From JAEYFP01 sp964566545 (lineage in GTDB: Bacteria > Bacillota > Clostridia > Lachnospirales > Lachnospiraceae): a DNA stretch of 43,417 nt. The translations under genes and the position numbers were made by a program. Shown piece after piece: positions 24,995 to 32,901 of the stretch (position 1 is its first letter; each line of letters opens with the position of its first letter). The notes under the pieces were generated by a model, which was not told the DNA's origin, did no database searches, and saw only the letters and a list, made by a program, of their open reading frames with translations. The DNA is taken from contig CAZMIX010000017.1 of the NCBI GenBank assembly GCA_964566545.1, positions 1 through 43,417 on the forward strand, read 5' to 3'.

Positions 24995-25891
24995 AAAGTC
25001 AGGGGCGTCCCGGTATTTCTTTGGAGTGCAGCCCATGATTTCCTTGAATGTTTTACAAAAATAGCTCGTGTCCTGAAATCCGGTTTCGTAGCCGATTTCT
25101 GCGATGCTTTTTGAGGTTTCGGTTAAAAGCTTTAAGGCAATGCGGATACGGTACTGGACGAGATAGCTGTTTGGCGTGATGCCAAGCCCGTTTTTAAAGC
25201 ATCGGAAGCACTCCCGTTTGCTGATGTGGGCATATGAGGCGAGCACATCGACGGCGAGCGGTTTCTGGTAGTTGTCGTGAATGTAGGAAAGCAGCAGCTT
25301 CGTGCGGTCGCTTTCCGGACAAAACAGTTTCGTATTTTTTTGGATCACATCTTTGCAGTTTTCGTAGAGCAGTGTCCATATTTCGTTCAACAGGCAGAAA
25401 ATTTTTATTTCAAACCCTTCCTCCCTTCGTTTTTGCAGGCAAAAAGTCTCATCGAACATGGACAGGATCCGCTTCTGCCATGGAACGCTTGGGCGAAAGA
25501 CGGTACAGTCCAGCTCGCGGCAGGAAAGAAAAGGCTCCACATATTTTGTTTCTAAAATGCTGTCCGAATAACCATAAATGATTTTCGGATGAAAGACGAT
25601 GGCGGTCTCGGCGCCGAACTGCCCGTCTGCCGCAGCGATCGAGTGCAGAATATTCCGGTTGAACAGCACGGCTTCGCCGGGATTCAGGTAATACTGCCGT
25701 CTGTTTGCGGTGCAGATCAGCGGGAATTCCTCCGCACGTAAAAATTCCAGCTCCTCATGCCAATGCCATGGCACGCGCGCGTTAAAAAAATCGGACATGT
25801 GATAAAAATAGAACGCGATCGGGAATGCGGTCGTTCCGTGAGAAGTCAATTCCTGCAAATCATTGGACAGCGGAAGCTTGCGGGTATGCAT
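24968..25891 (-). CDS. AraC-family transcriptional regulator with N-terminal cupin
   Basis: The N-terminal half is a cupin-like sensor domain (WHWHEELEFLRAEEF, NPGEAVLFNRNILHSI). The C-terminal 100 residues hold the two AraC helix-turn-helix motifs (VDVLASYAHISKRECFRCFKNGLG and IAEIGYETGFQDTSYFCKTFKEIMGCTPKKYR in outline). The start at 25891 (MHTRKLPLS) has GGAGGGG 6 nt upstream; a longer frame to 25996 has no site. Three near-identical direct repeats lie upstream (25904-25969), the arrangement expected for AraC self-regulation. No dedicated sugar genes adjoin it, so the effector is unknown. Confidence 0.9.
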   Translation of the reverse strand: MHTRKLPLSNDLQELTSHGTTAFPIAFYFYHMSDFFNARVPWHWHEELEFLRAEEFPLICTANRRQYYLNPGEAVLFNRNILHSIAAADGQFGAETAIVFHPKIIYGYSDSILETKYVEPFLSCRELDCTVFRPSVPWQKRILSMFDETFCLQKRREEGFEIKIFCLLNEIWTLLYENCKDVIQKNTKLFCPESDRTKLLLSYIHDNYQKPLAVDVLASYAHISKRECFRCFKNGLGITPNSYLVQYRIRIALKLLTETSKSIAEIGYETGFQDTSYFCKTFKEIMGCTPKKYRDAPDFGLVSQAGF

Positions 25892-25903
25892 AAAATCCCC
25901 TCC

Positions 25904-25969
25904 ATGGCACGATAATACTATGAAATGGCATAATAATCGCTTTTGTATTTTTGTAAATGACATTATAAT
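25904..25969 (+). promoter_or_regulatory. Three direct repeats in the AraC upstream region
   Basis: ATGGCACGATAAT (25904-25916), ATGGCATAATAAT (25925-25937) and ATGACATTATAAT (25957-25969). The copies are 21 and 32 bp apart, i.e. two and three helical turns. The third overlaps a TATAAT (25964-25969) that could serve the plus-strand gene. The pattern fits AraC-type direct-repeat operators. Confidence 0.5.
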
Positions 25970-26012
25970 CATATCATAAACCACTTGCTGATTCAAGGAG
26001 AAGGCATGTGAT

Positions 26013-26048
26013 CGGTGCTAAAAAGTATCGGAGACACTTTTTGCACCG
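26013..26048 (+). promoter_or_regulatory. Leader hairpin before the small protein
   Basis: CGGTGC (26013-26018), bulged T, AAAAAGT (26020-26026) pair with ACTTTTT (26036-26042) and GCACCG (26043-26048), 13 pairs with a 9-nt loop. It lies just after AAGGAG (25995-26000) and an ATG immediately followed by TGA (26006-26011), upstream of the gene at 26077. It could be an attenuator or terminator. Confidence 0.45.
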
Positions 26049-26076
26049 GCAATTTTTATGGAAAGGTGGGATATTG

Positions 26077-26265
26077 ATGGCTAAATCGGTGAGCTTTAAG
26101 GAATTGGGCGATGCCCTGCAATATTTTGAAGAGGAGCAGGCGTCAAATGAAAGTTTTTTAAACAGTCTGGAGGAACGCTTCCAGAACGATGCGTTTGCCG
26201 TTCATATCAAAAGGCAGGCAAAGGCATATGATTACGCGATCCGGGCGCTTCGGGACGCTATTTAA
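26077..26265 (+). CDS. Small hypothetical protein
   Basis: A 62-residue soluble, helical, charged protein (MAKSVSFKELGDALQYFEEEQ...YDYAIRALRDAI). No family was recognised. The start at 26077 follows AAGGTGG by about 7 nt. An upstream in-frame GTG at 26008 would translate through the leader hairpin and is less likely. It is transcribed away from the AraC gene and could share its regulatory region. Confidence 0.55.
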   Translation: MAKSVSFKELGDALQYFEEEQASNESFLNSLEERFQNDAFAVHIKRQAKAYDYAIRALRDAI

Positions 26266-26373
26266 TAAAACTTAAGCCCTGATGTACTTCTGATTCCGAC
26301 AAGGGCCTGAATTTCTTCGCACGTTTTCGGTTCAGAGCAAAAAGCTAAAATGCGCTCTTCACGACTGACTTGC
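26262..26373 (-). pseudogene. C-terminal winged-helix relic of an AlbA_2/RecG-like ATP-binding protein
   Basis: On the minus strand an open frame ending at TAA (26262-26264) reads REERILAFCSEPKTCEEIQ followed by ALVGIRSTSGLKFY. This resembles the C-terminal winged helix of divergent AAA/AlbA_2 transcription-regulator-like proteins (ILEFC.EP.S..EIQ...GI). It has no start or upstream body and stops at the junction with the plus-strand relic at 26375. The identification is from pattern memory and is tentative. Confidence 0.35.
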
Positions 26374-26374
26374 C

Positions 26375-26868
26375 GTGGATGCTTCCAAACGCAAGGGCGA
26401 TTTTTGGATTACCGGTTCACAGGTGTTTCGACTTATGAAGGACGTAAGAGAGAGTCTTGCCGGACGAGTGGGTATTATCAGCCTTCTTGGATTGTCGGAT
26501 GTAGAAATCCATGGCTATGCGAGCGAGCCCTTTACAACAGATCCAGAGCGCCTGAATGTAGTAAAGGAGCAAGGGTTGAATGAGATTTACGGAAGAGTTT
26601 TCAAAGGCTCCATGCCGGAACTGTATGCGAATGAGGAGATGGATTGTGAAACTTTCTATCGTTCTTATATAGATACCTGCCTGCAAAGAGATATTCGTGA
26701 TTTGGCGCAGGTCGCAGACGAAATGCAATTCTACAATTTTATGACGGTGGCTGCCGCACATACCTCAAAGCCGATTGTTTATGAGGAATTGGCAATGTTA
26801 TTTGCATGGCAAAGGATATTCTGCCCGTTGACGAAAGGAACTGGTATATTCCTGTATGGATGATATGA
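26375..26868 (+). pseudogene. Degraded AAA ATPase of the DUF4143 type
   Basis: The frame from 26375 contains GDFWITGSQVFRLMKDVRES and LAGRVGIISLLGLSDVEIHG, hallmark stretches of ATP-binding proteins with AAA_14 and DUF4143 domains, then FYRSYIDTCLQRDIRDLAQV. The N-terminal P-loop region is missing. Near 26800 the frame appears shifted or internally deleted: a different frame (26804-26868) reads AKDILPVDERNWYIPVWMI and stop, like a family C-terminus. It is truncated at both levels and unlikely to be functional. Confidence 0.7.
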
Positions 26869-26931
26869 GTCGGGTAAACGCGAAGGCTAAGGCAGAAGGC
26901 TGCGGTAATAAAATTCGTATTAAAAAATTGG

Positions 26932-26963
26932 AAAACCTGCTATAATAATGATAGCAGGTTTTT
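26932..26963. terminator. Bidirectional rho-independent terminator
   Basis: AAAACCTGCTAT (26932-26943) pairs perfectly with ATAGCAGGTTTT (26951-26962), with a 7-nt loop, T-run on one side and A-run on the other. Confidence 0.85.
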
Positions 26964-27010
26964 GAGTGCACCTAAATGGACTTATCAACAAAAGAAAGAG
27001 GGTGAAGACG

Positions 27011-28492
27011 ATGCTGGAGAAGGTTGATTTATCAAAGAAACTGGAAAAGGAAGAATATAAGCAGAGAAAAGAAGAGCTGGAAGCCTCGCTTGCAAAGCTG
27101 CAAAGGGAGCTGAAGGATAAGAGGGTGCCGGTCATGATCGTGATGGAGGGACTGGGCGGCTCGGGAAAAGGAACCGTCATCAACCGGCTCATCATGCCGC
27201 TTGATCCGCGGGGCTTTGAGGTGTTTGCGACAGGGAAGGAAACCGAGGAGGAGCAGATGCACCCGTTTTTGTGGCGGTTTTGGACGAAGACGCCGGAAAA
27301 AGGGAGGATTGCGATTTATGACAGGAGTTGGTACCGGAAGGTGCTGATCGACCGCTATGACAAGCTGACGCGCAAGAGGGATTTAGAGGAGTCGTACGAA
27401 GAAATTAAATCCTTTGAAAAGCTGCTGGCAGACGACGGCGTGCTGATCATTAAATTCTTTTTATATATATCGGAAGAGGAGCAAAGAGAGCGTTTTGGGA
27501 AGCTGCTCGCGAATGAGGAAACGAGCTGGCGCGTATCGAAGGGAGATTTGGACCGGAGCAGGCATTATAAAAAATTTTTGAAGCTGCATGAAATGATGCT
27601 GCAAAAGACGGATACGGATTATGCGCCGTGGACGATCGTGGAGGCTGAGCAGGAGCGATACGCGGTCATCAAGGTCATGTCCGTGGTGGAGCAGCGCTTT
27701 CAGGATAAGCTCAAGGAGCTTGCAAATGCGCAGGAACCGGCCGTGGACGGGAAATTTTCGGATGGCGCTTATCTTACGAGCACGCTGAAAAACGCGGATT
27801 TGACAAAGTCGCTGACGCAGGAGGAGTATAAAGAAAAACTGGAGGAGCTGCAGCAGAAGCTGTCAAAGCTGCACAATGAGCTGTATTTGAAGCGGATTCC
27901 GGTTGTCCTCGCTTTCGAAGGCTGGGATGCGGGCGGTAAGGGCGGCGCGATCAAACGGCTGACCGAAGCACTTGACCCGCGCGGCTATACGGTCAATCCG
28001 ACGGCAGCACCAAATGATATTGAAAAGGTACATCATTATTTATGGAGATTCTGGACGAAGATACCCAAGGACGGTCATATCGCGATCTTTGACAGGACGT
28101 GGTACGGCAGGGTCATGGTAGAGCGGATAGAAGGCTTTTGTGCGGCAGAGGATTGGGAGCGTGCCTATCAGGAAATAAATGACATGGAGCGGCAGCTTGC
28201 CGGTCATGGGACGATTGTTTTGAAATTCTGGATGCAGATCGATAAGGAAGAGCAGGAACGCCGCTTTACGGAGCGCCAAAAAGCGCCGGACAAGGCATGG
28301 AAAATCACGGAGGAGGATTGGCGGAACCGGAAAAAATGGGAGTTGTATGAGCAGGCTGTCGATGAAATGCTGATCCGCACGTCTACGGTCTATGCGCCTT
28401 GGATTATTGTTGAAGGAAATGACAAATATTATGCGAGGATTAAAGTGCTCGAAACGGTAATAGAAGCGATTGAAAAGTGTTTGAACGAATAA
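27011..28492 (+). CDS. pap: Polyphosphate:AMP phosphotransferase, tandem PPK2 domains
   Basis: Two complete PPK2 kinase domains in one 493-residue chain. Domain 1 has EGLGGSGKGTVINRL (Walker A, K53) and FYDRSWYRKVL-like lid residues (IYDRSWYRKV). Domain 2 has EGWDAGGKGGAIKRL (about residues 303-317) and IFDRTWYGRVMVERIEGF. The tandem layout is that of class II PPK2 (Pap), which uses polyphosphate to phosphorylate AMP to ADP. The start at 27011 has AGAGGGTG upstream; an ATG at 26966 falls in the terminator tail. In tandem enzymes one domain usually carries catalysis; which one here was not decided. Confidence 0.9.
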   Translation: MLEKVDLSKKLEKEEYKQRKEELEASLAKLQRELKDKRVPVMIVMEGLGGSGKGTVINRLIMPLDPRGFEVFATGKETEEEQMHPFLWRFWTKTPEKGRIAIYDRSWYRKVLIDRYDKLTRKRDLEESYEEIKSFEKLLADDGVLIIKFFLYISEEEQRERFGKLLANEETSWRVSKGDLDRSRHYKKFLKLHEMMLQKTDTDYAPWTIVEAEQERYAVIKVMSVVEQRFQDKLKELANAQEPAVDGKFSDGAYLTSTLKNADLTKSLTQEEYKEKLEELQQKLSKLHNELYLKRIPVVLAFEGWDAGGKGGAIKRLTEALDPRGYTVNPTAAPNDIEKVHHYLWRFWTKIPKDGHIAIFDRTWYGRVMVERIEGFCAAEDWERAYQEINDMERQLAGHGTIVLKFWMQIDKEEQERRFTERQKAPDKAWKITEEDWRNRKKWELYEQAVDEMLIRTSTVYAPWIIVEGNDKYYARIKVLETVIEAIEKCLNE

Positions 28493-28511
28493 GAAGCGGA
28501 GGAACAATACG

Positions 28512-29315
28512 ATGGGTTTACAAGTCTGCTTTCCGGGCGGAAAGAAAAAAGCATTTACATTGAGTTATGATGACGGGCAGATCTATGACCGCCGCCTTGT
28601 GGATTTACTGGATAGATATGGTCTGCGGGCGACGTTTCATCTGAATTCGGGAACGCTCGGAACCGCAAAAGAGACCGATGAATTTCTGCTTCCCGATGAA
28701 ATTGAGGAGCTGTTTGAGGGTCACGAAATTGCGTGCCACAGCGTAACGCATCCTTACTTTTCCCAGCTCACCAAAGACCAGATTGTGTCGGAGATTTGGG
28801 AAGACAGGCGGATGCTGGAAAACTGTGCGGGTCGCCCGGTTCGCGGATTTTCTTATCCCTTTGGAGAATTTTCAGAAGAGACGATCGAAGCGGCAGCACG
28901 GCTTGGGATCGAATATGCGCGGACGGTAGAGGATACGGGGGAATACCATATTCCGACGGATTTCATGCACTGGAACCCGACCTGCCATCATGATAAGGCA
29001 CTTTTATTTGTGGAAGATTTCCTTCATCCGTTGCCCTATAGAAATTTATTACTGTTTTACGTATGGGGACACAGCTTTGAATTTGAACGGGAGCAGACGT
29101 GGGATAGGATGGAACAGTTTTGCAGGGAAATCAGCGGTCACGAAGATGTCTGGTACGCGACAAACATCGAGATTAAGGACTATATCACTGCATACCGTTC
29201 CCTTGTCCTGACGGTCGGCGCAGACATCGTCTATAATCCGACTGCAGTCGAAGTCTATCTGCAAACGGACGCGGGTCTGACATCAGTCAAGGCGGGAGAG
29301 ACAAAAAGATTATGA
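28512..29315 (+). CDS. Polysaccharide deacetylase family protein (NodB domain)
   Basis: A 267-residue carbohydrate-esterase-4-like domain. Metal and catalytic residues are visible: D20/D21 in TLSYDDG and H76/H80 in HSVTH, then RGFSYPFGEFSEET and the late histidine in YVWGHSFEF. There is no signal peptide, so it acts in the cytoplasm or is exported by other means, which is unusual for peptidoglycan deacetylases. The substrate may be an N- or O-acetylated oligosaccharide. AGCGGAGG is upstream. The stop overlaps the convergent AraC gene by 6 bp. Confidence 0.87.
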   Translation: MGLQVCFPGGKKKAFTLSYDDGQIYDRRLVDLLDRYGLRATFHLNSGTLGTAKETDEFLLPDEIEELFEGHEIACHSVTHPYFSQLTKDQIVSEIWEDRRMLENCAGRPVRGFSYPFGEFSEETIEAAARLGIEYARTVEDTGEYHIPTDFMHWNPTCHHDKALLFVEDFLHPLPYRNLLLFYVWGHSFEFEREQTWDRMEQFCREISGHEDVWYATNIEIKDYITAYRSLVLTVGADIVYNPTAVEVYLQTDAGLTSVKAGETKRL

Positions 29316-30167
29316 TTTATACATATTTCTGAACTCCGTCGGTGTGCAGTTCTTAATGATCTTGAACATGCGCATGAAGGCGGAAATGCTGTTATAACCG
29401 GAACGAACTGCTGCTTCCATCACGTTAATTTCAGGATCGAGCAGCAGTTTTTCGGCATAGGCGATCCTTCTGCCGTTCAAATACTTATAAAAAGACACGT
29501 TTGTAAACTCTTTAAAGAGTCGGCTGAAATGATATTTAGAAAAACCGGCCATGCTTGCCACCTCATCCAGCGTCAGATCTTCCGTGCAGTGCTGGTTGAT
29601 ATAGTCACATACGGAGATAAACTTCTCAATATATTCCTGCTGTTTGTTCGGCTTGATATCGGTAAATTTGTCGGGAAGCGCTGTGTATAGGCGGCTCACC
29701 ATGACGAGGATCTGTAAAAGCTTGGAACAGACTGCCGCCTCCCTTAGGGGCGCGTTGCTGAAATATTCATTTTTAATTTCCATCATAATGTGTACGGCCT
29801 CGTCGTGAATCGTCGGAAAATCCTCCGGCGTGATAATGGCTGCGGGCTGCATAAAGGAGAAAAATGACTCAAATTCCTTAAAGGAATTCAACATATTCAT
29901 ATCGGCCTGAAAGATGATGCGTCTCCCGCGTTCGGCATAAAGCCGGTGCAGGACACCCGGCGCAATCAGGATGATATCGCCGACCCGCAGATGAAAATGG
30001 ATGTCATTGCATTCGATATGATAGCCGTTTTCGAGCGGCATGACGATTTCCACAGGTGTGTGCCAGTGCGTCGGATATTCCTCATAATCGGTATTGTCGT
30101 AGAGCATTAGGGCGGAGTCATCTTCAAAGCTGACTGTTTCGTGAATGCCATTCAATATTTTGATCAT
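29310..30167 (-). CDS. AraC-family transcriptional regulator with cupin sensor
   Basis: A 285-residue regulator. The N-terminal cupin (THWHTPVEIVMPLENGYHIE in outline, RVGDIILIAPGVLHRLYAE) senses a carbohydrate. The C-terminal double HTH reads LTLDEVASMAGFSKYHFSRLFKE and VMEAAVRSGYNSISAFMRMFK. The start at 30167 follows GAGGAG by 5 nt; a longer frame to 30239 lacks a site. It is divergent from the sugar transporter and GH3 operon at 30561, so it is the likely activator of that operon. Confidence 0.9.
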   Translation of the reverse strand: MIKILNGIHETVSFEDDSALMLYDNTDYEEYPTHWHTPVEIVMPLENGYHIECNDIHFHLRVGDIILIAPGVLHRLYAERGRRIIFQADMNMLNSFKEFESFFSFMQPAAIITPEDFPTIHDEAVHIMMEIKNEYFSNAPLREAAVCSKLLQILVMVSRLYTALPDKFTDIKPNKQQEYIEKFISVCDYINQHCTEDLTLDEVASMAGFSKYHFSRLFKEFTNVSFYKYLNGRRIAYAEKLLLDPEINVMEAAVRSGYNSISAFMRMFKIIKNCTPTEFRNMYKS

Positions 30168-30560
30168 TAAACTCCTCGTTTCCCAGCAAAAGCTGTTAAA
30201 ATAGAAAATGGATACAGAAAAATACATATTTCTTATCAAATTTGAGTTTCAAATTATAAAGTAGTGTAATAATTCGTGCTATTTTTAAAAGCAAAAAAAC
30301 AACAGAACTATAGAAAAAATATACATTAAAATCAACACAATTGCAATAAGCTAATTTAATAATGTACAAAATGCACAAAATTGATAAAATTAATTTATTA
30401 TAATTATACAACATGAAAATATCTTCTTTGAAAAAAGTAGAAAAAAGTAGCAATAATTGATAGTCAAAAAGCAATTATTGTATAGAATTACGTGCAACAA
30501 TTGATTTATGATAAGGATACCAAAAACATATTTTCAAATTTTTGATTAGGAGGATGGGTT
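30168..30560. promoter_or_regulatory. AT-rich divergent regulatory region (AraC / sugar operon)
   Basis: It carries no convincing gene. A perfect 10-bp tandem repeat AAAAAAGTAG occurs twice (30431-30450). Inverted repeats CAATAATTG (30451-30459) and CAATTATTG (30472-30480) follow, 21 bp apart. A candidate promoter TTGATA (30457-30462), 18-bp spacer, TATAGA (30481-30486) overlaps them and points at the binding-protein gene. Confidence 0.5.
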
Positions 30561-31886
30561 ATGAAGTTGAAAAAGGTTTTAGCAGTATGCCTTAGTATGG
30601 CAATGACACTGAGTCTTCTTGTGGGCTGCGGCGGCACGCCAAGCACGGCGGCAGCAGGCGGAGAGACGACGGCAAGCGGAGAGGTTCAGAATATCACGTG
30701 GATGTTCTGGGATGATCTGAATGCGACGGAGGATTTGATTTCAATCGGCTATAAAGATGTTGTTGAAAGATTCAACAAGGATTATGAAGGCGTTTACCAC
30801 TGTGATGTTGTTACGACGAATCTTGAGGAATATTACACAAAGCTGAATGCGCTCGTTGCTTCGAACCAGACGCCGGACGTATTCATCGTAAGCCCTGGAC
30901 CGAACCTTACGACTTATGTGGAGCCGGGTGTGACGGCAGATTTGACGGATTACTTAAAGACGGACAATCCGGATTGGTACGGAAGCTTTAACGGCGGCGT
31001 ATTCGACAAGCAGACGTATGACGGAAAGATTTACGCGGTGCCGACCAACCTTGCGGCAGCCTGTGTATTCTACAACGCGGAAATGTTCGATGCAGCAGGC
31101 GCAAAGGTGCCTACGAATTATACGGAGATGTTAGACGCATGTCAGAAACTGCAGGATGCAGGCCATACGCCGATCACGATCAGTGCAGGTACGGCTTGGT
31201 GCTTATCGATGCTCGCAGGCTATCTTTGTGACAGAGAAGGTGCGGATCTTGAGGCTATCGCAGCAGGCAATGCAAGCTGGCTGGATGCTCCGTTTGTAAA
31301 CGCAGCTAATAAGGTTGTTGAATTGTCTCAGTATTTCCAGCCTACGGCAGCAGGCGATACGAATGATGTTGCTACGGCAAACTTCTATAACGGCGAAGCA
31401 GCGATGCTGATCCAAGGCTCTTGGGCGATCGCTCAGATAAACGGCTCGAACCCTGACTTTGAATCGAAGTGCGGCGTATTCCAGTTCCCTGGCATCGACG
31501 GCGGCGCTGACCCGAACAGAATGATTGCAAAGACAGACAGCTTGGCTATGAGCTCTAAGACAAAGTATCCGGAAGCTTGTATCGCTCTTATGAAATATTT
31601 TACGGATGAAACGGCTCAGAAATATACGGCTGAGATCGGCGGAAAGATTCCTGTTACGGCAGTGGATGTAGATTATGAAAAAGCTCCGAAGCAGTTAAGC
31701 TATGTAATGGATATCTTCTCAAAGACGACGGGTACGTTCGGCTTCTATAATGAGTCCCTCGCTTCTGTAGAAGCAGGTGCTGTATTTGATGATGCGATGG
31801 TTTCTGTTTACCTTGGCAACAGCACGGTAGAGCAGGGCTTGCAGACCGTTGAAGATTTCTATAAAGAAAATGTTTGGAATAAGTAA
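30561..31886 (+). CDS. Sugar ABC transporter substrate-binding lipoprotein (CUT1, SBP_bac_1)
   Basis: An oligosaccharide receptor of the MalE/UgpB type. The lipoprotein signal has lipobox LLVGC (C23) and a short Gly/Ala/Thr linker. The fold shows ITWMFWDDLN, VVERFNKDY, TPDVFIVSPGPN, KIYAVPTNLAAACVFYNAEMFD in outline, and GEAAMLIQGSW. At 441 residues it is typical. GGAGG is at 30548-30552. It is the first gene of an operon with two permeases and a GH3 enzyme, so it likely binds xylo- or gluco-oligosaccharides; this is an inference from the context. Confidence 0.92.
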   Translation: MKLKKVLAVCLSMAMTLSLLVGCGGTPSTAAAGGETTASGEVQNITWMFWDDLNATEDLISIGYKDVVERFNKDYEGVYHCDVVTTNLEEYYTKLNALVASNQTPDVFIVSPGPNLTTYVEPGVTADLTDYLKTDNPDWYGSFNGGVFDKQTYDGKIYAVPTNLAAACVFYNAEMFDAAGAKVPTNYTEMLDACQKLQDAGHTPITISAGTAWCLSMLAGYLCDREGADLEAIAAGNASWLDAPFVNAANKVVELSQYFQPTAAGDTNDVATANFYNGEAAMLIQGSWAIAQINGSNPDFESKCGVFQFPGIDGGADPNRMIAKTDSLAMSSKTKYPEACIALMKYFTDETAQKYTAEIGGKIPVTAVDVDYEKAPKQLSYVMDIFSKTTGTFGFYNESLASVEAGAVFDDAMVSVYLGNSTVEQGLQTVEDFYKENVWNK

Positions 31887-31920
31887 AAGGAATTCTAAGT
31901 AATTCATGAGATAGGTGTCG

Positions 31921-31984
31921 TGCGGGATTGGCACAATGTGCCGATCCCGTATGATGTATAAAAAGGTGTCAGAGGCACTTTTTA
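31921..31984 (+). promoter_or_regulatory. Two intercistronic hairpins between binding protein and permease
   Basis: A 14-bp stem with a 3-nt loop (31921-31951, CGGGATTGGCAC pairing with GTGCCGATCCCG) is followed by a second stem ATAAAAA/TTTTTAT with inner GTG/CAC (31957-31984). They probably set the ratio of receptor to permease by mRNA stabilisation or partial termination. Confidence 0.6.
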
Positions 31985-31999
31985 TAGTTGGAGGGGCAT

Positions 32000-32887
32000 A
32001 TGGATAAATTATTGCGTGACAAAAAGGCAATCTGTGTTTTTGTAGCACCGGGGATTCTCTTATTTACGTTCATCTTGTTTATTCCGATTTGTCAGTCGGT
32101 CTATTATTCCCTTTGTGAGTATGATGCATTAAGTAAACCGGAGTTTGTCGGTTTGAAAAATTATGTCAAGCTGCTGACATCTGATGATACGATGAAAATC
32201 GCCTTGAAAAACTCTATTTTCTTCATGATATTTTCCGCGTTATCACAATTGTTTGTCGGATTGCTGCTTGCGGCACTTTTAACAAATATTGAAAAAGGAA
32301 GAAACTTTTTTAAAAATATTTATTATTTACCATGTGTGCTTTCCTCGGCGGCGCTTGGTCTTTTATGGATGTTTATTTTCAGTACGAAGCTTGGTATCAA
32401 TCAGATTCTGGCAATGTTCGGAATCGAAGGCCCGCTTTGGCTGATGGATGTGAGCGGATATATTAACCTTCCGATGAAGGTGATTGCTTTTGTGGCACTA
32501 TGGCAGTATGTGGGTCAGTCTATGATGCTTTATATGGCACAGATTTCGGGGATCAGCAAGACGTTATATGAAGCGTCTTATATTGACGGAGCGACAAAAC
32601 CTCAGGCCTTCTGGCACGTTACGATGCCGCTGATCAGACCGATGGTTGCAACGGCGATGTCACTCAATTGCATTGGTTCCTTAAAGTTTTTTGACTTGAT
32701 TTTCAATATGACAGAGGCGGGTCCGAACCACCAGACGGAGGTTTTGGCGACACATCTTTATTCGCAGGGTTTTAAATATTTTAAATATGGATACGCGAGT
32801 GCGATCGGCGTTGTATTGCTGGTATTATGCCTGTTCGTCACGTTTATCATAAATAGGTTTGTCAAGATTGACAATTACGAAATGTAA
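32000..32887 (+). CDS. Sugar ABC transporter permease, MalF/UgpA type
   Basis: A six-helix CUT1 permease of 295 residues. It begins with the family pattern (FVAPGILLFTFILFIPICQSVYYSL in outline) and carries the EAA coupling loop in EASYIDGATKPQAFWHVTMPLI. ATG 32000 is the start, 5 nt after GGAGG (31990-31994); a TTG at 31988 overlaps that site. It pairs with the next gene to form the membrane channel. No ATPase gene is in the operon, so a shared MsmK-like ATPase elsewhere is expected. Confidence 0.93.
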   Translation: MDKLLRDKKAICVFVAPGILLFTFILFIPICQSVYYSLCEYDALSKPEFVGLKNYVKLLTSDDTMKIALKNSIFFMIFSALSQLFVGLLLAALLTNIEKGRNFFKNIYYLPCVLSSAALGLLWMFIFSTKLGINQILAMFGIEGPLWLMDVSGYINLPMKVIAFVALWQYVGQSMMLYMAQISGISKTLYEASYIDGATKPQAFWHVTMPLIRPMVATAMSLNCIGSLKFFDLIFNMTEAGPNHQTEVLATHLYSQGFKYFKYGYASAIGVVLLVLCLFVTFIINRFVKIDNYEM

Positions 32888-32901
32888 GGAGGTGCCTGAA
32901 A

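Noticed and set aside
30196..30474. A 92-residue minus-strand frame in the AT-rich regulatory region
   Set aside because: It is all Phe/Leu/Tyr/Lys-rich low-complexity sequence, has no ribosome binding site, and overlaps the AraC start and the sugar operon promoter.
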